Positions 48,423-60,555 of a stretch of DNA of 64,000 bases are shown here, piece after piece. The translations under genes were made by a program, and so were the position numbers. Source of the DNA: Porites lobata (taxonomy: Eukaryota; Cnidaria; Anthozoa; Scleractinia; Poritidae); assembly GCA_942486035.1 (NCBI GenBank), contig CALNXK010000320.1:177001-241000 (forward strand), written 5' to 3'. Numbering within the stretch: position 1 is the stretch's first letter; each line of letters opens with the position of its first letter. The notes under the pieces were generated by a model that was not told the origin of the DNA, did no database searches, and saw only the letters and a program-made list of their open reading frames with translations.

Positions 48423-50268
48423 AATTATGTTGGAAATCGTTCAACTGCAAATGCAATCATACGTCCCTCATTTTTGATGTTACTGAGGTAGAACAGGTTG
48501 CACCTTCAAAAAACATTACCTGTTAAGTTTTTTCCATGTAGAGACATCAAAGATATCCTCCGAAAAAGGAGTATTGACATTACCAAAACAACGAATAACA
48601 TGGCGGTTTTATGGTCAACTCTAATCTTGTACAGTCCCTTAAGTTAGAACACCCTGTACCACAAGAAAATACTGCATTGGGAAATCATTTAAGTAAACGC
48701 GCGAGAGCTCCTACAACGCAATTCTTGCTTAAACAAAAATTATGAAAAGGTTGACCAGTGCAATAGCAATATCGGCATTGCCATCGGAGTGACGCTTAGG
48801 TTTGTCGAATAACGTTACTTACATCAAAAAAGATAACTGCGGGGCGATAAAGCTTACACTGCTTGATCGTGATTTTAAGCACAGTTTACGATGTATAAAT
48901 TTTTGTAGTATGAAGAAGTCGCGTTTTAGATTGTTTGTATTTTTGTCGCCCACCTTGTTTGTATGCCAAGCCAAGGCACCCAGGGCCGAGAAAAATTATG
49001 TTCGAGTTCGCCCCTCCCTCCTCCTCTAGTTGTGCACGAGTGGACTCCTGACTTAATTGAGGGTCTAATTCCGCCACTGTTTTTGACGTAAGGGGAAACA
49101 ATTTTCCGTGTATATAAGGGCATTTTCGGCATCCGAAAAGTAAAGCAGATACTGCATTAATGTAGAATCAAGGTCTTGAAACCAAGCAGTAAATAATGAC
49201 ACTAGGAGTAATTGAGCCTTCACCTCCCTTGACCAATTGACCAGAATTAAGATTTTCCTAAGAACATCTATGCTTAGTTAAGTACTAAGAGAGGCGGGCA
49301 AAAGGAGTTTTTGTATTCTTATGTTGAGAGTTGAGGGGTTACTGAGTATAGTTTTGTAAATAATCGCCAGCAATGTAATGTTTTTTTTTTTGAGACAGAG
49401 TTTAAGAGGAAAACCCCAACACGCGGAAAAATTGTCTCGCGCGCGCCCCAAAGGATTACTAACCGCGAGCCTGTCGAGTGTTTAGGTAGTTCCATTATCT
49501 CTGAGAGAAAACAAGAGACTTATCCTTTCTAGTGTATTGTAAATTGTAAAAACCAATGTAGAAACAGAAAAAGCGCAGTAAAGCTAAATGCGATTAACGT
49601 GTTACAGTAATTCATTGGTTCGCAATGTGATAAAATTACTGATACCTCGTTTTTTTCTGGTAAAAAGCGGTGTACATTTTAGCTAGAGAAAATTCTGACG
49701 CAATTTCTATAAACAACAGCTTTTCTAAATCAGCACGATTTTTAAAAGAAATAATTTTGCAAAGCATTTGCAAAAGCTGGTCTACTGAACTCTTTCATGA
49801 CAGTGTAAATACCATTACAGCATATCGACTTGCCAAGATATGTCCTTAAAAACTATTTGTGTGTGCAAATAAAGTAATCGCAAATAAACTGTATCGTTTT
49901 CTACGATATACATAGCCCAAAATTGTTCTATTGAAACCGCAAAGCTAGCCATCAGAGCTACGAAATTGTCAATAACCAATTGGTAGTGTTCTTTGAGAGT
50001 TCGAAGTAATATCAAAGTAATATGTCAAAATACTTCAAACTCGGTGTGGGACGTCACCAAACACAGAAAGATGTCACGTGACTCAAAACAGCTTTTCAGA
50101 TCATTGGCATCCTATACAGACTGCCTATACTACAGGTCTAATTTTCATTCCACAAAATCGTTTCTTGCTTGTCGTTTTTGGTCCCTCTCTTTCTCCTGTT
50201 TATTTTATGTGGATTGCTTGGTTGTAACTAAACTAGCCAGTTCCAGTCGTTCAGATAGTACATCATCA

Positions 50269-50601
50269 TCAAGTGCCATCTACTAGTAGTAGGTCGGCTA
50301 TCATGGATCTCCAGCTGTTCCGATATTCCGCTCTTCTTACACATCCATTATAAGTGTGTCCTAACCATTCTTTGATGTTTTTCATCCGGGTAGCTCTTGG
50401 TCTCCCACGTTCTCTCTTTCCTTCAATTTTGCCTTCCAGTAACAATTTTTGGATCGACCTTGCTCTTATTACGTGTCCAAAATACGGGCATTTTCTTTTC
50501 TTTATTGTTGGTAATAATGAACTTGTCGTATTTGCCATCTTTAAAAATTCTTCATTGGTTTTACTTTCCATCCACGATACTATTAAAATAGTACGTTTTC
50601 C
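50269..50601 (-). pseudogene. LINE reverse-transcriptase C-terminal fragment
   Basis: Minus-strand frame with SWMESKTNEEFLKM, CPYFGHVIRARSIQKLLLEG, the GKRERGRPRATRMKNI-EW motif and a terminal SWRSMIADLL. This 'YFGHV...G-RxRGRPR...W' pattern is the C-terminus of many invertebrate non-LTR polymerases. The catalytic part is absent. It lies in the 48423-53147 gap between TNF-like genes 1 and 2, where I see no other gene. Confidence 0.75.
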
Positions 50602-51562
50602 CCCGCGTACGATTTAACTCGCTCCACGGCACCATCTGAACTCTGCACTCTACTACCTGAACGCCTAGAACAGGCAACTAAATACATAGAAAGAAATGTG
50701 CATAAACACACACAAAAAACTAGACTTTTCGTATCGAATACCAAATTTTTGACCGAAACAGCTCTATAATCATAAAGTTAAGTACACAACACATGGGGCC
50801 ACATGGAACGTTTCACGTGGGGCACGGATGGAAAAGTATAATTCCTTTACCGAAACTTCTCCCTGCTTTTAGAAGGAAACACAGCAAGCATTTGCACTTC
50901 CCTTGCATGAGATGAGTCAGAAGACGAAAGTTTTTATTTAGAAACAGAAATTCATGGGACCTGCAAAAGGAAGACCGAAGTTAAAGATGACGTCTTAATC
51001 CACTTTCTTTCCTGTTCCCTTTCACTTTCAATCAGGAGCCGATAATCGGCTCCTGCTTTCAATATAAGGTAGGTTGCAGTAGATGCGAAAATAGCAATTG
51101 ATTCTACTTTGAACAATCAAATTCTTAATTTTAGGTCTTTTCTGTTTCGACTAACATGATATGGGAACATTTGCGTCCGTAACAATATAGCTTATCCACT
51201 CCCAATGAAGGTATACTCATGCGACGGAGCCAAATTATTACGTAGCAAAGACATCCACCAGGGATTCGCGCGAAGTTGAGAGTTTCCTCGTCTTGATGTT
51301 TAGGTTTTTTGGTCAATTGGACTAAACTACCCCAAACTACACAAAATCACCATTAATTTATGCACTCCCACCTTTGCAGAAGGAGGTTTTCCTGCAAATG
51401 TTTCTATTTGCCTTGTAAAAAGTTTCAAAACTACTTAGTTATGTATTATATTTGGTTGCACTTGACAATCCTAACATGGACATACGGCGAAATGTTGGTA
51501 GAGCATTCAACAATAAATAAGCTGTCGCCCGCTAATTGGTCAACAGCTACGACATAAATGCT

Positions 51563-51655
51563 ACGTCAAAATGTTCGAAAGTTTGCACGGTGAAGCCACT
51601 CATCTGCGGCTCGTAGTTCCACTTGAGTTTTGAAAATTTTGACGTTATTTCCGGC
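51563..51655. repeat. Short inverted-repeat element, ACGTCAAAATGTTC type, copy 1
   Basis: acgtcaaaatgttcgaaa faces ttttgaaaattttgacgt across about 60 bases. A similar copy is at 62507-62600. Confidence 0.45.
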
Positions 51656-53147
51656 TATGCGCGAAAACTGTAAAGACCATATAATGGAAAATAGACCTTT
51701 CTTTAAAGAGGTCTTTTTTTTTTTTTTCCTGATGTAGGTCATTTTCAAGGGAACTTGCCCGTTATGCCTGCGTATACGTTTGAAAAGGACGAAGTTTCAA
51801 AGAAACAGTTCCTTAAATGCCACATGGTCTAAAATGGGAAACAAAACATAAAAGCTAAAGAGGTCTTTTGCTGTCTGTTTATTGGGTAATCCCTTTATTA
51901 ACTACAGAGGTGATTATACGGTGGTAACTGGTTAAGCACTCCTTTAAAACGAACCTTATATCGTCGTATTTCGTACAGACATTTGTTACATTCGTAGCAA
52001 CATTTTACCTCGAAAAAGGGACCCTATATTCCACCAACACATAGCACTTCCCGTTTTTAAGCAAATCTTAAAGTTTCGATTTCAAGACATTCTATTCCAC
52101 TCTTCCGTTACGACCAAACACGCCTGTAAATTTGACGCGCACTGTAAGTTGTCTAGCTTTCAGAGCCAGTCGCTCAGTTTCCTTTTTAGGTAATTTTTTC
52201 TCACTGTCCTGAATTAAAATATCGACGTCATAAACGCCGATAATAGAAACTGTACAAGTGAACATAACTCTTTCCAAATTGAAGGGAACTTTTTACGTTG
52301 TTAATGTTTTAGGAAAGTATTCCACTCCTAGAACTGCAGAAACTGTAAAACACACCTTCCGCCTATCAGTACAGGGGCGACCCTGTCACTTCATTACACC
52401 GGTCCCGGGCGGGTAAAAGTGTCTTTTAATTATTTAAAACAAATATTTATGAAGGAAGTACCAATGGCTGAATTAAAAAGACAGTTTACAGACAGATTAT
52501 AACACAATCTGATGAAGTTATTTATTTAGACGAGAAAAGGAAGTCGGCAATAACTACGAAAGAGCCTTTCGCAGGAGATCCTATATTTCGCCCCACTGTG
52601 CAAAAACCTGAAGTGCTTTCTTTAATACGCCTGAATAAGGAATAAGGAGCTTTTCCATAAAAATGAACAATTGAGAGATTGGGTCAAATATATATTTGTA
52701 TAGCTAAAAAATAGTACTTCAAAAAGCCAAACTGCTGTATTGAGAAGGAAAAACGTATCTATGAAATTTGAAGTTGCAATTGAATAAACTGATTGTGCAG
52801 ACCCTTTCATATATATTTTCAAACGTGAAAGGAGAATAACAATAGATGACCAGAATGTAGAATTCAGATTTTAGTTTAAGCTTGGGATTAATCGCCGAAA
52901 AAGAAAGCGAGGTGCCGGGAAAAAAGGAGCGTCCGGAAAAACGGTATTTTCAGAAAAAACATCCTATTCAAGGAGTTTTCCTGTTTGTCCAAAAACTGAG
53001 GCTCAAGTTTCTGAGAAACTTGGAGTATAAATGCTTAGCCAAGCGGAGCCAATAAATCAAACAGTAGCACTTGGCGCGCTCCGTGACAGATCACCTGGGA
53101 CTTAAAACAAGACAAGTTATCGGTTCTTCTCGTACAAACTGATCGCC

Positions 53148-55711
53148 ATGGAACAAGGTTCCAAACCACGCGCTCGCTGCTTTAATTGGATTTCGCTCGT
53201 GATCCTAATGGCAGCGATCTACGTTGTACTGGTCTCGGTTTTTATGGTGACTCTTTATCGCTTGGTATTGACACAGACTACAAGAATTCAAACACTCGAG
53301 GCAAAGACAATCGAACTTTCAGCTCGCGTCTACAAGTTGGAACTAAGTTTAACAAATATTAAGAGATCTGAAGCAAAAAGTGTAAGTGAAACTGATCGAG
53401 TTGTGCATGGAAAGCTCACCAGTAAGGTACGTTGGTAACTTCTAAGATCTGTAGTAATCGCTGCAAAAACAAAAGCGACTTTTGTACGATAAAATTATGC
53501 ATAAACTAATGTTTTCATTTGAATGAACGCAAAGTAACCTGACTGTGTCTTGTTTCAGCAGACGCCTTTCAGTTCCCTTCAGTCAAGAGATAAGCGCCAA
53601 ATGGGAGGTGTTCCACACCCGACAGGTGAAATAAAGTGTTTCGTTTACTTTTTATTAAAAGAGAAACATCACGATATTTTTCTCACGTTTTCTTGTAAAC
53701 TACTCTAGAGTCACCAAGATTCAGTCGCTGATGCACAAATGGCCTTTGAACAGCGATTGAAGGACAAATTCAGTGTCCGAAGCGTGAGCAAACTATTGAA
53801 TTTTCCCAAATGACATTGCCAAACTTAAAATATCGCCGACGATTTTAAGTTTTTTAGCGTGAGACAACATCTATCTAATGTGTAGTCCTGAGCCAAAGTT
53901 AGGTTCTGGTATAGTAATTTTTAGTAAGACCAGGAGCCATATTACAGGAATTTCCATTGACACAAACTGAAACATTTCCGTCGAAAAAACTTTACGTTAG
54001 AGACCTTAAGACCCTATCACTGTTGCTTAGTTTCAACGAAAAATAATCTCACCCTGTTTTAATTGCCCCCAAAGTGATCAAAATAGGCATTCTCATCGTT
54101 ATGTTTATACCAGGTTTGTTAACATAGTTGGGAGAATTGCAATACCGATAGAAGGAAACCTTTCGTTCCGCAATAAACGGCACACGTGTTGCCATCTTCT
54201 TACTAACCGAAAACGAAAGGAAGAAATGGCAAGTTCATACTCTTAGCAAAGTAGTTCTGAAAATTACGTAACAGAGTCTTACAGAGAGAGTAGATCAGCG
54301 ACAAGTGCAGAGACGTTTGCAACATCTTTTGTCAGTGCAGTTTAACTACTTCCGCATATTTTGTACTCCGCCATTCTTTAAAAATTAATGTTTTACTTTC
54401 AAGATGTTTCTCACAACTGTTAGATTTGAAGTATACTCAAAAGCGTCCACTATCGATATATTAGGGACCTTAAGCAAGGACGACAACGACGGCAGTGAAA
54501 ACGTCGGTAAAAATAAAAATTTGCGTTCTTTCAAACTTAATCGCGTCAATTTGGACCCGCTCAATATGTTAAATGCAAGCGACTTTTCCTGGAGTTGAAT
54601 TCTTAAGGATTTTATTCAGGTTCAAAAAGAGGAAGGAAAATTCGTCGTCGTATGTCCACGTCCTCCATGAAACGTCAAACAAGGAGGTTTCACGTCGTAG
54701 TCGTGCGGTGGACGTCAAAGAAATGTACTAAAAAGCGTGATGCACGTGCAGAGCTTTGTTTTGATCATTAAACCTATTGTTTTTTGGAAGTCGTCGTTGT
54801 GGTCGTCGTCGTAGTTGCTAAAGCTCCCTATTAAAATTAACGAAAAAAAGTGGGAAACCACCAGAAATATTTCCTTTGCGCCTTGGAAAGCCTCTTGGAT
54901 CACAGTAGTCCACTTCCTGTTATTTTGCGGTTGATACGTATTGATAATGGTCGCCCTTTAGCCCAGGGTCAATTTAATCGTTTACATTCAAATGTTAATC
55001 TTACACGGTCATTAGTGATACGAAGACCCCCTGAGGATAAATGGATCATTAAGGTTTTAATTCAAAACAACTTTTACATACCTAGCTTCCTTGAATAAGC
55101 TTTTAAAGCGCCTTTTCTGTCACATAAATTCTGTACAAGGTCTTAACCCTGCAGGTTAAACGTAATAATGATTAATATTTAATATGAGGGCCCTCTTCGA
55201 ACATTCACCATTTGTGTACTCACTCACAACCGCAACGCGGAACCGAGACCTTTGGAGCGGGAAAACAAAATGATAGCTCAGTAAGCGTGCCAACTTGGAT
55301 TATGAGGCGTGTGGCAAGCACGATTTGACGCATATATAATATAAGAATGTACCCTCCATTTCGGTTGGAAAAAAGAAAGAGAAACACGCGTCAAGATGGC
55401 ATTCTTTGTCACTGAAATGAGGTCTGCCAATTGTACTATTAGTACACTGGTGAGGCTGATATTTTCGTTTTCTTGACACGTGGTAAGTGTCGCCTGGCTT
55501 ATTTACGGTTCAACCATCTTTAACATTAGCTAACATTGAATACCGTAAAGTTCAGAACGATAAACAGTATTTTCTCAATTACACTACTACATGAGAAATT
55601 TCTGCAATTTGATTGGCTTAGAGCAGTGGTATTTCGGCTTAATTTGAAATACCTACATGTGAAAATTACAAAACCTTTGAGGGCAGAAGTATAAACAAAT
55701 AATAGCATGAT

Positions 55712-55745
<34 letters not shown>

Positions 55746-58700
55746 ATATTTCAAAATTGTCTCAAATTTTACTCGCCTAACGGCTCGTGAAATTACGTAT
55801 AACAATTTCGAAATATCACTCATGGTATTTATGCCAAATATCACTACAAATCATGCTATTACCTATACCAATACGCTCTCGGTGTTGGATTTCAATACAC
55901 ACTTCGCGTGGTTGCCCGGTCGGTGTTTGTTTGAAACTGTACTTTATGCTGGCCCGACGTTTTAATAGTAAGAAAGAGTGGTTGCTCACTGTTCTTGAGA
56001 GCAATGAACCTTGCCGTTGTGTTCAAATTACGGGTTGAATAACAAATTCTCCAGTTATTCTTGGGACGCTATTATTAATCGAAAAAAAAAAAACTGATGT
56101 CCAGCTCCGGCTCGTACACTACAAGATGGGATAAAAGAAAATTCTACCTTGCATTTCTACAGCACAGCTTCTTACTCAAACTCCTTAATTTTTCTTTACA
56201 GGTTACAAGTGTAAAAAAGGTAAGATCATAAGTAGCTTTATTCTCAAGTACTCTCTGTGATGTGTGAACCTTTTAATTAGTGAAATCCTAAATCAGTTTG
56301 CGTATTTCCAGAATTCTTTACAGTATGCTTTTTTAACCAGACTAAAAAGAAGTGTTTCAAAACAAGCCACATAGCAGAGCTGATCAAAATACTTTTTGAA
56401 TTTGATCGCTTTTTTGAGCTTCAAAATGTCGTAAAAAGTCAAATTCATTCCAATACAATCTACAGGACGCGCTTGTGACCGGATGTATTTTTTTTGTTGA
56501 GTGGTAGATGGGCCTATAAACTGAGGGGGCGGGGGAAGCTTATAATCGGAAGTTTACGGTATTTTAAAACGTTTCGAAGAACAAGAAAAATGAACTTTGA
56601 AAACCTGTTGCGCTAATACGTTTTCACAGAAATAACAATTGCAGTCCGTTTCCGAATCTTCTTTTAAATTTGTCCGTCCGAGCCTCCTTTCCGTTTTAAG
56701 CTGTCATTTTTATATTTTGCTAAATTTTGTGGCAGTTCATCCTGTTTTTGAATATTTTGATAAATGCCGCGACACAGCTCCTTACGCACGCGCAGTATTT
56801 CTAAGAGAAGAAACTAAATGTCGGGCTATCTTAGGAGTTTAAGGGTAAAACTTATTTACTTTGTGTCCAAGTGTAAATCCGGGAACCATCACTGAAATTG
56901 ATCTGACTTTAGTGACGCTGTTTTTCCATTTTTTCTTTTAGTTTGCAAAGGCAAGAGAGGTGAGCGATGAAAATAGTTGCTTAGCTTAAATCACAGGATA
57001 AGCCCAGTCCTGAAGGTTTCATTAGGCTGCCGGTTTGTAAGGAATTAATATACGTGGAACGTTTTTCTTGAACCTTTTCATGATGTAACAATTTATAATA
57101 TCCACTAAAGTGGAGGTCTTGAATACAGTAGGCTCTTCGGTAGCAATATTTTGATATACACCAAATAACTGAAATAAGACACAAATTATCCCAGCCGGGA
57201 GTAGATGCAGTTGCACGTCAAAAAGAATTAGGAAAGTAGTTAAACTTGATTTTTCTCTTTGAGAGCTCTTAGCTGTGGTGAATTCTGAGCAACAGAGGTT
57301 TGTATGAACGTTACAAAGGAACGTCTGCGTGATGTGGGAGGCTACCTTACACTTAATTATCTAATAAATGCTTTGTAACTTTTAAGTTAAGCTTCTTAAA
57401 AGAAGCTGGCCCCTACAATGTGACCGTGACGTAAATTTGCTGAAGGGCCAGGGCCCAGTTGTTCGAAGGCCGATTAGCGCTTAACCTAGGGTTAAATTTA
57501 ACCCGGGTTTCTTTTTCTTTTGTTCAAAAGCATTTTCTCGGATAAGTTCCTCTGTTATTTTTAAGAGCATCCAATCATCAACTGGCTGACAGAAAAATTG
57601 AACTAAATTTACTTTTTAATCTTTCAAATCTGAATTCAAATTTCCCACTAACCCTGGGTCATCTAAACCCAGCTTTGAACAACCCAGCCCTGGAGTTTCG
57701 TTTCCCTTCAACAAGATTAATAAAAACGGCTTTCCCCAGCAGGTATGAAAGGCGAACAAGGACCACAGGGACCTCAAGGTATAGCTATAGCTCCTGGTTT
57801 AGATTAACTAACGGGGCCCCGGGGATTTACCTCAGTTATTTTCTGACTAAGTATTGACGCTTTCACTTTTAAAAAATCCAAACCGGCAAACAAACTTGCC
57901 CGCGAATACAGCCGTTTCTCCTTGCTCCTCGCCGCTAAGGACCTTTCGACAGGAGGAACGTCTGCGACTCAGAGACAGAAATTCCATCCTGATGACGTAA
58001 AATTTGTCCGGAATCTGGTCAGGAGCTCTGATTGGTCGACGTAGTAGTTATATTGTTTTACCTATTGTTTACGAATGACAGACAAAAGACAAAAGGCCAC
58101 AAAGGTCAAATATAAACGTGATTAATCTATTACAAAACGGTCAATAGAAAAAGCATCTGAGGTTTCCTGGAGCTCGTTCGCAAAAGATCACAAAACTTTA
58201 CCATGATCGACCACGAGAAACATAAAATCAAACAAATTTACATTTGGAATCCCCTGACTCCCGGATTTATTATGTAAACATTGATTTATGTCATCAATAT
58301 GGAATTTCTGTCCTGAGTTGCAGACGTTCCTCCTGGCGAAACGTGTCCCTGGCGGCGAGGAGATAGGAAAAACGGCTGTATTTTTTCTTGTTTGCTTGTT
58401 CAAACAAACTACGAAAAACAGTTAAAAGTGAAACAGGCAATACCAAGGAAAAAACTCGGTAATACCAAAGGGTCTCATTCTCAGACTCTAAAATAAGAAT
58501 CAGATTCAAAAGATGTACATGGACTAAAGCCGGTCGAACCTTTTCCAGCGGACGCCAACTTTACTGTGAACTGTGATAATTTTAGAAAAGATTGCATCGT
58601 GATTCAGCCATTTATTTCTCTGAATTACCTTTCAGGACCACCTGGACCGCCCGGCCCACCTGGTCTTTTGGTGAGTATTACACACAGGTGCTTTCTTATA

Positions 58701-60555
58701 ATAATGATCAGCCTCCAATTTCTCCTGAAAGTTTCACTAATCGAGAGGCAGACAGGTAAGGTGAATTAATGCTCAAAGATTTATCCCGGGGATGAGCAGA
58801 TGACGTTTGAGTACAGATGACATTTCAAGTATGAAAAGTCCATCACATTCAGCAAACTTAAGGCTGGGAGAGGTGAATGGTCCTGTTGCGGCGAGAAAAC
58901 GTGTAACAGGGACAAATCAAGCGCACTACAGATCAGGGACATGTAACAGGGATCTAGCAGAGCAGCAAAAGAATAGCAATGTCCGCGCACACAAGAAAAT
59001 GATACATGTTTTCTTTGTCAGTTGTTTTTCCAAGTGTACGAAGAGATGGTAGTTCGTACCCTTGGCAACAACTATTGATTTGGATTCAAGAACGTGCCAT
59101 AGTACCCTAACAACATTATACTGACCTAGGTGACCTGTCCCATGAAATTCTTTGAGCGTCGTGCGACAATTTGTTAATTTATTTATTTGCGGGAAAACCA
59201 TAACACACACATCATACAACACTTTGCTAAAGGAAAGCGAACCCTCTTTCAATGTTGTTTTGACGATAACAAGATTTGTAACAGGTTAAACGCCAGAACA
59301 ACAAAGGATTGTCAGGTGGGCACGGAATCAATGCATTCGTTTCTGGCGACAACAATCACTGAACACAGAAAGATAGAAAGGTTTTTGTTACAGCGTGGCT
59401 TGAGCAAAATGGGTCAGTATAAATATTTCCTATGATGAGGATTTAGGCATGCAAGACTCAGATCATACCTTGTATTTCAGATGAACGAAAGCATCCATAT
59501 GGTCGGCAAGGGAAGAAACATAACAAATAACAGTAAGTCTTTACGAACGAAGGAGATAAGTTTGTCAATTGTTCTGAATTGTTGAAGTGTGCCGTTCGAT
59601 ACAAATGGATCAGATAGTCAACATAAGACGTTTTAAATGTTCAGAACTCTGTGCTCTAACTACATGTAGTATATAATGGGTGTTTCCTGCAGTAGTAGCC
59701 TCCCAGGCACACGTTCCTTCGTGGGGAGGGAACGAGTGAAGAAGCCGCCCGCCCTCTAAAACCCCCTACGTATTGCGGTTGTGAAGAGCTGGCAGTTTGA
59801 AAACGTTTTGCGGATTTTGAAATGAACAATGGCTGGCAGTTCGGCATAAAACGCTTCTCTTTTTTGGTGCGTAGAGCGCAGGATGTTTTCAAGTTCAAAA
59901 TTTTGACAATGGATTTGTTCAATAGTAGTTCAAACGAACCTCTAAATAACCAACTGGTTTACCTCTTACCTCGGCATTTTTAATGTTATGTTTCATGTAT
60001 ATTATTTGTTTCATTTCTTTCGCCCATTATTATTATTATTATTATTATTATTATAAATATATGAAAACTGAGAACCCCGATGTTATAGCAACCAAAATTT
60101 TCCAGTCCCTCGGCCCTTCGTTATATCAAGGTTACACTGTATGTAACACTGACTCTAACTGTCAGGTTATAATCCTTTTTTAAGAACACCATCGTATAAC
60201 TAAATGGAATGTGAAACACAAGTCAGGCAGTATGGAGTATGAAGAGACCAAGGGAGAAATCAAGGTGAAACGAGCCGGTTACTACTTTGTGTACAGCCAA
60301 ATGTTCTATGCCGACGGTGGTGACAAAATTCTTCAGATGGCCCACGAGACTTACATCAGTGGCGAAAAAGTGATGAGCAGTGTGGAAAGTATCACTTCAA
60401 AAGACTCCCACTCTCGGCAGCACCACACAAAGTACCATGGTGGCGTGTTTCATGTTAAGGCTAACGGCACCATTTTTGTTGCTGTAACTAACACGTTCCG
60501 TTATCTAGTACATCCTACTCGTAGCTTCTTTGGGGCTTTTTTGCTTCACCTCTAA
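53148..60555 (+). CDS. EDA-like TNF superfamily ligand 2 (8 coding exons)
   Basis: Coding exons: 53148-53426, 53559-53625, 56202-56219, 56942-56959, 57743-57778, 58636-58670, 59481-59532, 60185-60555; phases close, giving 291 residues. Same plan as gene 1: basic cytoplasmic tail, transmembrane helix (about 12-40), heptad stalk, furin-type site SRDKR|Q (103-106), a Cys-containing segment built from two 18-bp microexons (GYKCKK, VCKGKR), nine Gly-X-Y triplets (125-151), an N-glycosylation sequon NIT at 164-166 and a TNF-homology domain (about 169-291) with AGYYFVYSQMFYAD, KYHGGVFHVKANG and the final FFGAFLLHL strand. The domain has no cysteines, unlike gene 1. The exon 8 acceptor (ttttttaag) was picked because it is the only one I found that keeps the frame open. 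A tandem CAGCAG acceptor makes the first residue of exon 2 optional. Confidence 0.88.
54462..54830. mobile_element. TA-flanked MITE, TAGGGACCTTAAGCAA ends (TNF-like gene 2 intron 2)
   Basis: tagggaccttaagcaaggac and gacaacgac are mirrored by gtcgtcgtc and gtagttgctaaagctcccta. GAC/GTC trinucleotide-rich near both ends. TA at both edges. Confidence 0.7.
55700..55861. repeat. Foldback element, arms about 60 bp (TNF-like gene 2 intron 2)
   Basis: aatagcatgatttgtacgtg and the ATATTTGGCATAAATACCA block are mirrored by TGGTATTTATGCCAAATAT and acaaatcatgctatt, with a spacer of about 40 bases. Confidence 0.65.
57450..57691. mobile_element. MITE with AGGGCCCAGTTGTTCGAA ends (TNF-like gene 2 intron 4)
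   Basis: agggcccagttgttcgaa is mirrored by tttgaacaacccagccct; 'cctagggttaaatttaaccc' near the left end mirrors 'actaaccctgggtcatc' near the right. Ends about 50 bp before the exon 5 acceptor. Confidence 0.7.
57829..58463. mobile_element. Foldback element, arms above 130 bp (TNF-like gene 2 intron 5)
   Basis: The best-paired block, 57908-57995 against 58283-58380, includes gaggaacgtctgc/gcagacgttcctc and agaaattccat/atggaatttct. Weaker pairing extends to ctcagtt/aactcgg at the edges. No coding frame. Fills most of intron 5. Confidence 0.65.
60027..60054. repeat. (ATT)n microsatellite
   Basis: About nine consecutive ATT units in intron 7 of TNF-like gene 2, roughly 130 bp before the final exon. 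Confidence 0.85.

Noticed and set aside
58566..58769. Stand-alone collagen-like open frame
   Set aside because: Only 35 bases between AG and GT borders are Gly-X-Y; it is exon 6 of TNF-like gene 2, and the flanks are intron.
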